The notes beneath the pieces are model-generated. The model had not been told where the DNA came from and did no database searches. It was given only the letters and a program-made list of their open reading frames with translations. 64,000 nucleotides of DNA from Coriolopsis trogii (taxonomy: Eukaryota; Basidiomycota; Agaricomycetes; Polyporales; Polyporaceae): NCBI GenBank assembly GCA_020543525.1, contig JAHYIO010000001.1, forward strand, positions 3,658,001-3,722,000, given 5' to 3'. Of this stretch, positions 43,920 to 57,300 are shown piece by piece. Numbering within the stretch: position 1 is the stretch's first letter; each line of letters opens with the position of its first letter. A program made the translations under genes and the position numbers.

Positions 43920-46683
43920 ATGAACCGACACCATCCATATGGCGGCGCGCCCTATGATGGGCCACGCAGAGGGGGTCCTCCCGGCAACTTTGGACCTGGA
44001 CCTGACAGATCCCACCGCTCTGATAGAGGCGGCCCTCCCAGAGGAAGGGGTTTCGGTCGCCGTGGTGGCGGCGGCGGCGGTCAGGGCTCTTATGGCGGCG
44101 GGTATGGAAGTGCGATGCCGTATGACCAAGGTCCTCCGCAAGGCGACATTGGGGGTTACCCTAATTACGAGTCCGGCCCTCCCCAAGGGCAATTTTACCA
44201 GACCACCAACTACAACGCTCCAGGACCCGGACAGTATGATAACTACTCTGGTGGTTTTGACCAGGGGTATGGCTATGAAGGTGCGCTTGAGAGTCCTTGA
44301 GTTTTGAGTTGCACAGATGGCAAGAGAGGCTGCCGCGAGATATTGAGGATCCAGGTCACCTTGAGATCATCCAGCCCCAGTCTTCTTGGGATGTCCCACG
44401 TCGTCATTTGAATGGTTGGAGGTCTCGCATAGATATGCCGCCTCAGCAGTGAGGGGCTTGTGCTGTTAACCGGCTCCATCCCTGGCTGTTTGGTCTGGAG
44501 CTCTGTTGAGTTTCGTGTTGGGCTACTTTGAGCATCATCGTGCCCGAGAACGAGAACGGTGTCCTTGACGCGGCAAATAACACCGTCCTTTTGTATTATT
44601 GCCGACAATCCGAAGTATGCATCCTCACCATTATTGATCCACCTACCAGATGATCAAGGCCAGAAATTTAACCAGGGAGGATTCGGAGGTGGGAATCGGT
44701 TCCAGAAACGGCCTCAACGGCGCGAGCGAGACGACAAAGTTCACGATTCGATCATTGAGGAACGCATTCAGCGCGAGCGACCTTGCCGTACCCTCTTCAT
44801 ACGCAATATCAAGGCAAGTTCGCCCTGGCACGGCCCACCTGGCACCACCACTAATCCGGCGATAGTATGAAACCAGTAGCGAGGACGTAAGAGCACTCTT
44901 CGAGGAACACGGCGAGATTAAGACTTTCTTCGACTTAATCGCGAATCGTGGGATGGTATTCGTGACATACGTAAGTTGGACTGCGCTGTAAACTGTCGAC
45001 CCCTCACAAACCTCATCTTTTAGTACGACCTTCGTGCTGCAGAAAGAGCGAGAGAACGTCTGCAAGGATCTGAGATCAGTGGTCGTCCGGTGCGTCCAGT
45101 TGCGTGAAGTTTGCCACTTCGTCCTCAATTTGAGTTGCAGATCGACGTTCATTATTCCCTGCCTCGTGATGACCACGGCCGAGGTGCCGACAGGCAGAAG
45201 GATCAGGTGAAGTTTCCATCTGAAGCCTGCGGAATGCTTTCCACTGAGGTGACCCATCAGGAGATGCAAGGGAACCTCATCGTGACTCTGCGCAATTCAG
45301 CCAGCATGCAGCCTATCGACGAGAATGAAGTGCGCCGCAAATTCCAGGTTTTCGGAGATGTCAAGTCGGTTCGGCCTGTCGGTGATCGTCCCGAGTACGT
45401 CGCATCGATCTTCCCTTACTATCACCTCTATACTTACAACCCGTCTTTGTAGCCAATGTTACGTCGAATACTACGATACGAGGGTATGTCTACAAATCCA
45501 ATACTCCGGCGTATGCGCTAATATGCAGTGTGACAAATAGGCTCTCGAGGAGGCGCATAACCGTCTTAGGGGTCAGGGGCTTCAGGACGGGGTTTTGGAA
45601 ATTGTATATGCTTCGCCCAGCGATGACCCGCATGTCGTGGCCGCCGCCGCTGCGAACCCTTCTCCTCGGTACGTCTGCAATATTATGTTCCACGTATCGC
45701 ATGACTCATTGTGGATCTAGTCGCGATGACCGTGGTGGCGGAGGATTTGAACGTCAACGCGACTGGGAAGAACCACATACGCGAGGTAGACGTGGAGGAA
45801 GAGGTGGCCGCGGCAGAGGCAGAGGATTCGGAGGTCATGGTGGAAACGACTGGGAAGATCGTCGAGACTTCCGTGAGCGGAACAATCGCCCATTCGAAGA
45901 CGAATTTGGCAGGACAAATCGTGCTGGCGAATTGAATGGCAGGATCGGTCAAGGTAATTTCAACAGCCCTGGTCCGTCCGGCCCAAGCTACGGTGGCCCC
46001 GGAGGACCCAGCAACGGGTACAGCCAGACGCCTTCGGCTCCACCCCCAGCTGTGAGTGCACAGATCGTCGCAGGCTTGCATTGGTTTGACGCAAGTCTTC
46101 AGGCTGCGGATGAAAGGGAACGGCTGGAACAAGCGAAGAAGGTTCAACAGCTCCTGGCAGCATTGAAGCAACCTCAAGGTGGAGCACCTCCGACAGGCCC
46201 GCCCTCACAACCCTCATCCATTGGCGCACCACCGCCTTCACTTTCTCAAGTTCCGCCCCCGCCCGCGAATATGAACTCGTACTATGGCCAACCACCCGTA
46301 CCGCCGCCACATGTTCCGCATTACGCTTCGGCACCCCCACCTGCCCCTCCTTCAAATCCATACTCAGCGATGCCCACACACGCGCCTGCTCCACCTGCTC
46401 CGGGACCTCCCGCGACTCTATCCGGCCTTCCTCCTAGTCTCCTTGCCATGCTTCAGCAAGGAGCACAGACTCAACAGCAGACGGGAGCGCCGCCGATGCC
46501 TCCATATAGTATGCCACCGGCTTCGGCTATGATCGGAGCACAGCAGCAGCAACCTCCCATGCCTTCAGTCAACGCAAGCCAGCCAGGAGGATACCAGCAA
46601 TTGATGGCTTATCTGGTATGTGAGCCATTTGTATCGCGCAAGCAAACCTTGTAACCGTACACTCGCAGGCCCAAAAACGATAG
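43920..46683 (+). CDS. RNA-binding protein with two RRM domains and RGG boxes
   Basis: Ten exons (43920-44280, 44650-44813, 44866-44970, 45024-45089, 45141-45206, 45261-45394, 45453-45483, 45541-45668, 45721-46615, 46669-46683) give 654 residues. The N-terminus is Gly/Arg/Tyr-rich with RGG and GYGG repeats. RRM1 (about 165-245) has RTLFIRNIK and MVFVTYYDLRAAERA. RRM2 (about 257-335) has GNLIVTLRN and QCYVEYYDTRALEEAHNRL. An RG-rich patch ([17 protein letters not shown]) follows, then a long Pro/Gln-rich tail. The tandem RRM arrangement resembles Mei2-like proteins, but I did not find the Mei2 C-terminal RRM, so that name is avoided. Intron 1 is long (369 nt) and intron 2 starts with GC instead of GT. 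The last exon codes four residues. Confidence 0.85.
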
Positions 46684-46936
46684 ACTTGTCATGATTTGCT
46701 TGACCACACATTGTCATGCGTTGATGATCCCTATCTTATTGTTATATCGACCCTCTTGAACATTCCCAGTTAGGACTTGACGACTTCGCGTTGCTCGAAT
46801 GTAATGGTGTGCCTGTACTCATTAACTCGTACTGAAGTAGCACTGTACGTAGTATCCGGGGTCCTACAGTAGCCAGCCTGGGATCGAGCGCCTACTTGAG
46901 TGTGAAGTACCTGAAGGCCTGAAGACCACTCTCAGC

Positions 46937-47494
46937 ATGCTGAATCTTGCCAACTTGCGCACTGTCCTCTCGAGAATTCTTGACCTTCCAAGCCTCCATA
47001 CGGTTGCTCTGTTTACTCCGGAAGGCGAGCTAGTGTGCTACGCTTCAGACCCCAAGAAGACGAAAGACCGTGTCCGCGTGCTCGTAGGCCTCAGCACAGA
47101 AATATGGCAGGAGACGCGAGAGCAGAACATTGGCATGGTTGATTGTGAGGTTCGTTCTAAGGCCATTTGTTGGTACGAGGGTGTCCATTGTCTCATACCA
47201 CGACCTCCAGCTTGGGCATCTCCTGGTGCTTCCTGTGGAGACACCCAAGAAGGACGACGACGAGGAGCCTGTCATGTTGCTCGCGCTCAACTCGGAGACA
47301 AGTATTCCATGGGAAGAACTGGAAGTCAAGGTTCGTCTGACAGCACTCGCTCTGTTCAAATGTACCCTGATCGTATGCAGGCCAAAAAGCTGGCGGAACA
47401 CTTGGGGAAGCCAGTCGCCCAACTTGTTGGGACCTTGGCACCCGTCGTTCCCCCTCCCCCCACGAGCCCTCGAAAGGGAGACACTACACGGTGA
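46937..47494 (+). CDS. Roadblock/LC7 protein, LAMTOR2-like
   Basis: Three exons (46937-47149, 47211-47330, 47381-47494) give 148 residues. The start MLNLANLRTVLSRIL, the strand LHTVALFTPEGELVCYAS, the helix STEIWQE, the strand HLLVLPVE and the final helix KAKKLAEHLGKPVAQLV follow the roadblock fold in the order seen in LAMTOR2/p14. LAMTOR2 belongs to the Ragulator/EGO complex that anchors Rag GTPases on lysosome or vacuole membranes for TORC1 activation. The C-terminal Pro-rich tail is extra. Assignment within the roadblock family is by pattern and could change to a dynein-type or Rag-type paralogue after a profile search. Confidence 0.72.
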   Translation: MLNLANLRTVLSRILDLPSLHTVALFTPEGELVCYASDPKKTKDRVRVLVGLSTEIWQETREQNIGMVDCEVRSKAICWYEGVHCLIPRPPAWASPGASCGDTQEGRRRGACHVARAQLGDKYSMGRTGSQGSSDSTRSVQMYPDRMQAKKLAEHLGKPVAQLVGTLAPVVPPPPTSPRKGDTTR

Positions 47495-48061
47495 CAGACT
47501 GGGATGATGGTGGGAGACGTCTGGCTTGCCCACGGCCCTTTTGTTGACGGCGAGCGCAGTACCGTATGAGAACGGCCTCGACTAGAGGGCCTAACATTCA
47601 TCCAGCCTTCACCGGAGCTGGCGGCGGGCAGCATACCATGGCAAATGCATACACGCTGGGGCCTATGTATGAACAGGGTACTGCTGCGCGGGATTTTCAT
47701 GTCACCTGAAATGTCGTTGGGGCTGGCTACTTGCCTTCCGGTTTGTACGACGTAGTAATATTCCACCTACGTACTACGAATGCGAGGGCTTTCTTTGACT
47801 CAAAAGTACGCTAAATGACGACACCTCGTGTCGTGTAACATGATGCAAGGCGGATAATCGCGCTGAAGGGAAGGAATCGGGACCTGGTCGTTGAGCGTGT
47901 GCGGGACGTCATAGCCTCCCGTCGCGCGGTGACTTCGAGAGCCGAGGCGCGAGCGCGCGTCGCATTTCCCTTCGCGTTCTCCTCTCCGACTTTCCCGACA
48001 GGCTCCCCTGTTCCCCCCACTTCCAACACTCTCGACGCCTCTCCGAGCGTCCTTGCTGGTC
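47495..48061. other. Intergenic region
   Basis: This region holds the 3' end of the roadblock gene and the promoter of COQ1. Short frames on both strands show no recognisable protein. No TATA consensus is seen. Confidence 0.5.
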
Positions 48062-49619
48062 ATGCGACGATGTGCTGTTACCGGAGTGCGCGTTCCTAAA
48101 ACGTTTCCGTCGCCCGCGGTGGTCACACGGTCTCGGGCAAGCAGACCTTACAGCGTTCACGCTCAGCAGCAGAAAAAGAGCGCAGCGCAAACACAGACGC
48201 TCCCAACCACCGACGCGTACTATAATGTACCAAATCCAACAACCCCTCCTCCGCGACCAGACCCATACAAGCTCGTCGCGCCGCAGCTCCAGCAACTACG
48301 TGAAACGCTACTCAACCTCCTAGGCTCGTCACACCCTTCCCTCACTGAGATTGCCAAGTATTACTTCCTCCATCCGTCGAAACAGCTGCGTCCACTCCTT
48401 GTTCTTCTCTTTTCGCAAGCAACGAATGGGCTGGGCAGCGGTTGGCACTTGAAAAAGTGGGCAGCGGAGTGCGAGGGCGCAGGAGGACGTTCGGAGGAGC
48501 TTGACCGGCCGCTGACGCGTGCAGACGTGCTCAACGACTGGAATCCCAACATGCCTGACCACACTGCGTCGTTCCAGTCATCTTTCTCCCTTCGCCCACC
48601 ACGGCCACCTCATCAACCGCCTTGTCCTCCTCCATTCCCAACAACGCTGGGAGTGCCGACGGTCGCGTCACCTCTGACACTCCTCCCGACGCAAGTCCGG
48701 CTCGCCCAAATAGTGGAAATGATCCACGTTGCGTCTCTGCTGCACGACGACGTGATCGACAAGTCTCCTTTGCGGAGGGGCGCTGCGTCTGCGCCCGCCG
48801 CGTTTGGGAACAAGCTCTCCGTACTGGCCGGGGACTTCCTGTTGGGCCGGACGAGTGCAGCGCTCTCCAGGCTAGGGGAGAACGAGGTGGTCGAGCTCAT
48901 TGCAAGTGTGATTGCCAACCTCGTCGAGGGAGAAATCCTTCAGCTCAAGGCCGTCCATGCCGAGGAGCTAGGTATCGCTGGGTTGTCTCCGACGGTGGGT
49001 CAGGAGAACTGGAACATCTACCTGCAGAAGACATACCTCAAAACCGCAAGTCTGATGGCGAAGGGTGCTCGCGCAGCCGTAGTCCTCGGTGGTTGCAAGG
49101 AGGGCGAGGTATGGAAAGAGGTGGCGTATGCGTACGGGCGCAATCTTGGTATCGCGTTCCAGGTGAGCAATTCGCCAACATCAATCAACCTGCCAGATGG
49201 AGTTCATGCAATCCCACCAGCTCGTGGATGATATTCTCGACTACGAGGCCGGCGACGCCACTCTCGGTAAGCCGGGAGGAGCAGACTTGCAGCTTGGCCT
49301 GGCGACCGGTCCTGCCTTGTTCGCCTGGGAAGAACATCCAGAGATGGGACCCCTTATCTTGCGCAAGTTTGGGCAGCCAGGCGATGTTGAGGTGGTAAGT
49401 GAACTCGATAGTTACTGGCACAAGCGGTGCTTAAGTAGTTCTTCTCTCCCCTGATAGGCAAGGGACCTCGTACGCCGGTCGTCTGGCGTGGAACGCACGC
49501 GTGAGCTAGCACGGGCACACGCCGACAAGGCTCGGGACGTGCTGGCGGTCTTGCCTGATAGCGAGGCAAAGGGAGCCTTGGAGGCGTTGACGGAGAGGGT
49601 TGTCAAACGGACGTCCTGA
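48062..49619 (+). CDS. COQ1: Trans-polyprenyl diphosphate synthase of ubiquinone biosynthesis, mitochondrial
   Basis: Three exons (48062-49162, 49221-49394, 49458-49619) give 478 residues. The enzyme makes the long polyprenyl tail of coenzyme Q in mitochondria. The Arg-rich, acid-poor N-terminus (MRRCAVTGVRVPKTF) looks like a presequence. The core includes HPSKQLRPLLVLL, the first aspartate-rich motif DDVID at 229-233, the GxxVLAGDFLL helix (here KLSVLAGDFLLGR), KTASLMAKGA and the second aspartate-rich motif DDILD at 370-374. A low-complexity Pro-rich insert of about 80 residues sits before the first DDxxD motif; similar inserts are common in basidiomycete homologues as I recall them. Chain length cannot be read from sequence. 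Confidence 0.93.
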
Positions 49620-49817
49620 GCCTGGGTACTCTACATATCTATATCGTACTAATCACATGCCCATAGACGATGTGTCCATCCCTCTGGTATGCGTCTGGTG
49701 ACTGCCTGAACTCTGCTTAACCTAACCTACTAGCCCGCCTTGTCTTTTCTCGGATGGAGTGTGACAGCGGTGTCTGGAGTCCGACTCGTGTATATACCGA
49801 CCCGCATCCGAGAACTT

Positions 49818-49825
49818 TATAAATC
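49818..49825 (+). promoter_or_regulatory. TATA box of the homeodomain-like gene
   Basis: TATAAATC lies 77 nt upstream of the ATG at 49895, a usual distance for a fungal TATA promoter. Confidence 0.55.
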
Positions 49826-49894
49826 CCTTCTTGACTTCGAACTACATCCTTCTCCTCCTACTCTACCTCAAAACGTTATCTTTCCCTCAACACC

Positions 49895-51357
49895 ATGGCA
49901 TCACAACCAGTCTACCGCGATACCACCTTCCCCACCAAGCGTTCTGCGCCTTCGGATGTAGAGCCGCACCGTCTCAGCAGAAGCATGACCGCATATGACC
50001 CGCAAAGCAGACACTTTCTCCTTGATAATCAAGAGTTGCTCCCAGTCCCATCGTCAACCCGAAGACGTGTCAATCCAGAGAGTCTTGCTGTGCGTCTTGG
50101 ACCGGAACTTGTCGCTGAGCTAGAGAGATTTGTGCAGCCTGGTGTCGTAGAGATGCCCTCCTTCGCTGTTCGGCAGGAAATACAGAAACGGTTCAATGTC
50201 GATCGCAGACATATCTACGACTGGTTCCACAGCAAAGGGCTTCGGGTCACCAAGGAAGACAAGCGCGCCACAGTCGAGGTGAAGACTGATGCTATGGTCA
50301 GTTCACCACTTACAGACCCGACTATATGCGCATGTACTGAACCGATATCGCTCCCCAGCGACGAGTTAGAGGCTGCGCTGCACCTTCTTTGGCTCGCAGC
50401 ATACGAAGCCAGCCCTATCCTACTCCTAGCCTCAAGAAGCCTAAGCTCGCTGAGCCTGCTTCGGCTGTCTCTCCCAGTCCTCGAGCTCCGCTACGGACCA
50501 ATATGAAGGTAGACGAAGTCACGTCGCGTCCTCAGGCATGGATATCTGCCCCTGCGGATGTCGTGATTAAGCGAATCGCATCGACAGTCGCCATGCCCTC
50601 TCGTCCTCCTCCTGGAGCCACCCGTACCCTGTGTGACCCGCACATCGACTCTGTCTGCAGCCTCTACCTGGATAATCCACTAGATGAAACTCAGCGCTTG
50701 GCTTGCTACGATGCGCTGTCCCGTATTCTGGGGCCCGCCGGTGGTTTTCAAGAATCCGTTGGCTCCTACAGCGCATACATGGCAACACAGACCGCGATCT
50801 ACTACGACGCACTCCTTGGCGACTTCCCACTGACGTCTGACTTCGCATCTCCCGATACGTCGCTTGACATAGCGTTGCGCAAGGGTGATTCCGGAGCTAG
50901 TACTCATGCGCTCCCCTACACTGCGGACTACGACAACCACCTCCCTTTCGAAAATCTTGCAGATGCGATCCTCTCTTTTCCTGACGATGACATCTCTTCG
51001 CTGTTAGGCGACACCTTTGCATCCTCATACATCGGTTCGGACACCACGCTGGAGATCGAAGACATCTTGGCAAGCCCCATCCTCGAGGATCAACCTCTGG
51101 CGCAACCCACTCGTGCTTGCGTCACGAAGAACGTCTCTTTCGCATCGTTTGACAGAGCATCGCTGAACTACTCTGCTACACTCCTCTCCTCCGGCAAGGG
51201 CTTCAACCCGGAGTCAAGTTCTCTTGCTGGTGCTCTTGGGGATTTTGCATTGTCGGGAACCGCCACTGCAGATCAAGATGCTCGCAAGAGAGGCAGGGAA
51301 TGGTCTCGTCCACGCATGGGTCGTTCGCGGGCGTACTCTGCTGGCGGTGGCATGTAA
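49895..51357 (+). CDS. Homeodomain-like DNA-binding protein
   Basis: Two exons (49895-50296, 50359-51357) give 466 residues. Residues 66-120 can be read as three helices ending in a recognition-helix-like RHIYDWFHSKGLRV, so a homeodomain-like fold is likely. The Trp-Phe of the third helix is kept (110-111), but the usual Asn and second Arg of WFxNxR are replaced. The rest is low-complexity with acidic, hydrophobic patches (FPDDDISSLLGD, DTTLEIEDIL) that could activate transcription. It does not look like a mating-type HD1 or HD2 protein, since no partner gene lies beside it. Confidence 0.65.
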
Positions 51358-54300
51358 TGGCGTTGCCTGAGACGGGTCAATCATGCGTTCTGTTCCTCTT
51401 TCTCAATTCTTAAACTCAAACTTACGGACACCTGCTGTATACGCTTCCATGTGCGATGCTTCCCTTCAGCTCTAATGGTGCGTTCCGTTTTGTGGCAGGA
51501 ATATTAATGGGTTACATTGCTTTGGTCTATTCTAACCACATTTGACAGACTTTTCCCTCGCCTGCGCCGCATTCGAAGATGCTTGGCGTTCAATACCTTG
51601 CCATAGATGTGCCAGCGGCCTATCCTCATCGCAGTCCCGACGTGCCACCCTTCCATTGTCCCCAGCATTAGCTTCTCATCCGTGAATTCCCAACTAGCGC
51701 CTTTCCAATTACGTGCGGTACCTGTGTTTGCCTTCTCGTTCACAAGGGTTTTTTTTGTCTGCCGTTACATTGTGCATAATACGTTCTGTATCGACACGTC
51801 GATATGAAATGTTCGTACCCATGCATTGGCTGCACATCACCTATCACAGACCATATGAGCGGCCACGATGTGGTCGGCAGTATCAAGCAGTTCCATGGCC
51901 TACATCGTTCCTGGACGACTACTCATTGCACGAGGTGATGATCCTACATGATCATACGAGATAAGGAATCGTCCTATGGGCGGATAGCAATCGTGCAGCA
52001 CATCGCACATCGTCCCGTAATGTCGGTGAATCATGTCATTATGCCAGGAGGCCGTGCCACGCAGGGCGTCAGCCAACAGCGTCCGACCGATGGCACGTCG
52101 TGAGGCCACGCTGTGATGAGAGCGGCGTTTCTTCTCGCGGAATCCGCTGATGACGGACCTGACAGGGACACGCCAGTATGTCCATCTCATCAATTATCGC
52201 ATGGGCGACGTCATGATGCGGTCGATATCCTCCGACATTAACGCAAGGGATTACCATCGCCGTAGGATGAGCAGCGAATTACAGGCAAGTGCGGTCAATC
52301 GACCTCCGGATCGCCGTACGTCGCCGCGTGCGAGGTAACACCGCGGGGTTGGAATCGTGTGCGCGTGTCGTGCTTCGTTCCCATGCGCCTTCCATCTGAG
52401 CGCGGACGGGGGCCTAGGCCGAGGACGAGCAGCGCGATGAGGACGAGATAGAAGGGATTGGGATGAATGGCGCACCGTTGTGGCGGATCGGCGGGTGGGG
52501 GACACGTTCATAGGCGCGGTGGCGATCTACTAGCGCGGGGGCGGGGGTGCACCTTGATGCATTGTGGGTCGACGAGTCAAGGGTCGAGCGAGTGTAGATA
52601 CATCAGAGGCGGGCTAGAAGGTGCGCGAAGTCGCAATATCTGGGGAAAGGAAGCGGGGAGGGGGGATGAGCGAGGGGGTGATGTCAATGCCTGCGATGCC
52701 GGATGCGCCATCTCATAATGGGAACGAGCCGTGGAGTCGAAGATGCCCAAGAGGCTGCCCCGCCGAGCCTCCATGACATCGTGTGGTGTGGGTCTTCCGG
52801 GAACGTAGCGGCATGCCAGGATGACAGGGATCCTCGTGCGCCGATGGAACAGGGTCCCCATGCAGAGGCAAGATGATGCCTGACCAAGCGAGAGCCGCTG
52901 CGGTGCGAACCAGGCGCGAATACATTGGGGTGGAGAGAGATGCGCGATGCTCGAGCACATGAGCGACCGTCGAGCATTGTGGCGCGGTCGGCGACCGGGC
53001 GCCATGAGTTACCAGAGTGCCGAGGCACATCGTCGTTCACCGTCCTTGCCCGTCTTGCAGGTCGCGAAGCCAGCGTTTCCGTTATCGATGCGGTGCATAT
53101 GGCGTGCTACTGGGACAGGCAGCGAGAACGAGTGCGAGCGAGAGCTTCGACGAGACCATGAGGGTCGAGATTGACATAGTTGGATACAGACAGCGGGCGC
53201 ATCGACCGTCGACTGTCGACACGTCTCAGTGTAGCTCAGCCACAGAATCGAAGCAGTGGGCGTTGCATACCAGACCGGGTTTGCAGGCGACCACGGCCGA
53301 GCACGATGCTGGCATATCCATCGATGATCGACAGCGCACCCGTGCACGTTGCGAGTCTTGCTCCCAAGCTCCGAGTTGGAAGGTGAAGATCGAAGCAGGT
53401 TCACGGAAGAAGACTCGCGGCTGCGTATGCGTCGTGTGTGTCGTGTCGTGTCGCGTTGCTGGCTCGGCCACATCGTCCAGGATGGCATATGCGCCCACAT
53501 TGGCGGCCGTATGTTCGTAACGAATACGACGGTGCGCGTACACTTGCATTGCGGCAGCCTTGAATGACTGTGTTCTGTCGTCGGTCTATCGTAGCAGCAC
53601 CGTCAAACGGCGACGCCAGCGTAGTCACGGGACATGTCCAGGGGAAGTCGGAAGCAAAGTCGAAAATGGGAGGGCTTCTGAACCCGCGTTATATGAACCC
53701 TCAGCGCCGTCGCGGAGTCGATCGAGGGCAAAATCGGGTGGGATGGGCGCGCGTGAGGACGAGTACCTGAGCAAATCTGAGCCACATCCGCCATCAAGAT
53801 GAACCTTGAGCACGGGTCGTACGCGCACGTGTAGGAACATGAACCCATATTGAGAGCGGCGTTGAAGAGCTGAGAGCTGACTGGTGCGGCGTTCAGTAGA
53901 TTATAGTCGAACCTGGATGTTTCGACCATGGACCTCGGCATCGGATTTCGTTGGCTGCGCCCACATGTGTACTCGACGCAACGCCGGGAGCGGGCTCTTA
54001 GGGCCACCCTTGCCCCAGACTGTTGTTGATAGGAGGATATGTGCGCCCTGGGTATCCAGAAGGTTCGCGAGGACATGGAGTACATCGGGTGGTTTCTCCA
54101 AAAATCGAGGGTTACTTCGCATACGTCAGTTGCCGCACGTACTGTGGAAGAACCAGAGTAGAGGTCGAGGTCCGAACACTGAGCAACCCTTAGGTCACAA
54201 AGCGTATTAGAGAAAGCAGAAGTACGCAGATGGTGTGGTCCGCCGGGAGCGCCTGAATGCCGTGGGGTCTGGGGTTGCTACTCAAGGGAAGATCTGGTAG

Positions 54301-57300
54301 GTCGCAGCAGCCATCGGCCTCCTCAAAGCTTGAGCGCAACGCAGAGACTGAACGACAGACTTGGAGGTGCTCCGGTGCCAACTTGAACACTGGGGTTCCT
54401 TCCGTCTCCTATCGAGACCTCCTGGTGAGAGCGATTCATGTAGGAGGGGCGAGCATCCAAATCATCTGATCGCCTCGGAACCGGGAAATGGAACAGCTAT
54501 ACTTGCGTTCCTGCATGCAAGTGAAGAGGGTGAAGAAGCATGCGCAGCGCTCAGGAGTATAGAGAGACCTACAGAATGGGCACGGACCCTGCAGGAGGAA
54601 CGAGTGGCTATATGCGCGCTCCCGACGGTGACAGTTTCCAAGTCTGTGTGCATGCGCAGGCTCAGACTGCGAACGCGGAGCTAGAGACAGAGTCGAGACC
54701 GAGCAGCCCGGCGCCCCACAACACACGCTGTGGCCGAATGACCCAAAGGGCCGTCACAGGGCCACCGCGGCTGCACCTGGCTGGACACTCGGGGAGGACG
54801 CTTTTCCCATCGGATGTCAAGAGAACGAGCGTCCCGGCGCGTCCGTGGCTCGTACACAGGTGTCCAGCGACCCCTACACGCGCAACTGGCAGGACGCACG
54901 TCGCAGATGACTTCTGCCCCATCTCTTCTCTAGCCCCCGGCGTTCGCGAACAACGCGTCCGGCAGGGGTCAGTCGATGGACTGGACGAGCGCGAAGTAGA
55001 CGTGTACGTATTGCGTTCAACAGGCCTTGCCCCATCTGAGAAGCGCTGCAGAAGGGGGCACGCAGCGTCACGAGATCACGAGTTGCAGTATGGGGCAGAC
55101 GAAGGACGACCCTGCCCGCAAGCTCCTTCTTTCCCCAAAACGCCGACGACGAACGACTCACCCCGCACTTCCCCGACGGGTCTCATCGTTCAGTATCCAC
55201 GATCGCCCTGCTGAGCATCAACAAGCGATCCGAGTGGCGGGCGCTCCGGTCTGCATTGCCTCGGCCCTGGGTGTGGGTGTGGCTAATTGATGGAGTAGCT
55301 CGAGCACGCACAAGAGTGTGAGTGAGCCTCCGCGCCTCCGATGCCGGATTGAGAAGGGGGCGACACCCGGCGGCATGGGAGGTCACAAGACGGGTGTCGA
55401 AGGGAGCGAAGGCGGTCGAGAGATGTATGCATGCATTGGGGGTTGTGATTCGAAAACAGAGTGGGGTTCGCACCTCACGAGTTCTGCAGTCGCTATGCGC
55501 TCTATGCTATGCTCTTCACGAAGCCGGCCTCGATCGTGTTCTTCTATGCATTCGACGGGCTCGAGCCTGCTGTTCGCCTATCTGCGTCTTTGACTTCCGA
55601 GGGACGTAAACTGGCGCGTGGCTGGCCACATTTGTGGGAAACATCCGGGTCGTCGTGAGTCCATGGGCCTACTGTACAGGAAGCGTGGTGAGTGTTGGAA
55701 CTCGCTCGAGACAGCTGGGCTCGTACCCCTCGGACGCTTGGAGCTCCCGGACGGATCATTCTCAGAGCGGTATTCTCGTCTCCAAGTACGAGTCGGCTGG
55801 TCGGCTTGAATTCACGTATTCTTCAGGGACCTCGCCCGCTGGCTGGATGGCTGGCTACCTGCGCAAGTCCGTCAGCACCTTCGACACAGCTCAGAAAGAG
55901 TCACCGAACCAGCCAGAGGTATGACTCGCCCAGCGTATGCTCCCGCGCTCCTCCAAAGTCACACCAGCGCTCGCGCTCGCGGAAATGAACACGAGCTAGC
56001 TTTGGATGGCTAGCCCTACATAGCCAGATACGTCCCAACCTCCCTGACGCTAGCCACTGCTGCGCTGCGTACCCCTTCGTAGACAGAACGAACGCTGATC
56101 TCGACACGAGCCGCAGCCAACATACGTCTGCCAATACGCCAATCCAAACTCCTCGGGGAGAGTGGGGCCACGCAGATCTCGATGTGCTCGACGCGTCCCG
56201 CCTCATGTTTCTCGTGCAGCATGGCCATGGGGGGCACAGCGCGCGGCGTGGCAGCCGAGGGCACCGACTCGGACGATAGCATACAGATCCCTTGGCAGGC
56301 GTTGTGGAGCTCGCTCTCCCACACGGACGTGCGCGTGTAAACTGAGCGGGCCTGCGGCAGCGTAGCCCAGCTCCTCGTCATAGGCAACTCTTCTCCGGCC
56401 ACAAGGTGGTGGCGCTGGCGGCTGTCATGTATGGAAAGCCATCGGTCTGAACTTGGGCGCGGAGACAATTCTTGTTCTCTACCGTCGTAGTACAGTCGGT
56501 GATTGCTAGAAAAAGACACGCGTTACGCGTTGCCACGCCCCACTGGGGCCATCCCAGTTGCACGGGCGCCGCAGCCCAACCGGCACCGCCAGCAGCACCA
56601 GATTATTGTACCCAGGCGCCACAGCAGCAAAGCTCGCCTGCGGCAGTGTTCAGAGTCACATAGTAGCGTTCATAGGTGTAGAAACAGATACAGATACGTA
56701 TGCACCTCGACAGGCGGATCTTGCGCCCTGCCTGCCACGAGAGATAACGACGGGAAGACGGAAGACGTGCCAGCATCGAACGACGGCGACGGTTCATCGT
56801 ATCGACGCCCAACCTCCGCGCGCAACCCTGGGCCACAGATACATACGACCCCGCGGACGCTATTCTTGGAGCACAGTGGCACGAGTACGGCGAGGGATCC
56901 CGAGTGCCGCAGGTAGTTGGACGTGCGATACGGTACAGACAGCGATAGGACGACCGTCCCTCCCTTGGCCTTCTTGCTCTCGGCAGGCGGCCCCGGCTTC
57001 GCGCGGCGTTCGTTCATTTAGGGACTTGGGGACGCGGCTCCAGGGCGGGGGGGTTCGCAGCTCGGAATGCGCGCGCTCGAGCTTGGGAATCGTGCATCGG
57101 GGTTTGCGGGACGGAGACGCGTCGCGGACTGGGCGGCGTGCGTAGGGAGGATGCCTGATAGGGCTGGACAGCCTGGGACGGGTGCCGCCGTTCGGGCAGG
57201 GAACGCGTGATGCTTGAGAACGTTCGCCCAAAGACCTGGGCAGACTGGACGAAAGCCTAATCCTATACGCAATATTCGAAACCTACGCGTTGGTGACGGG

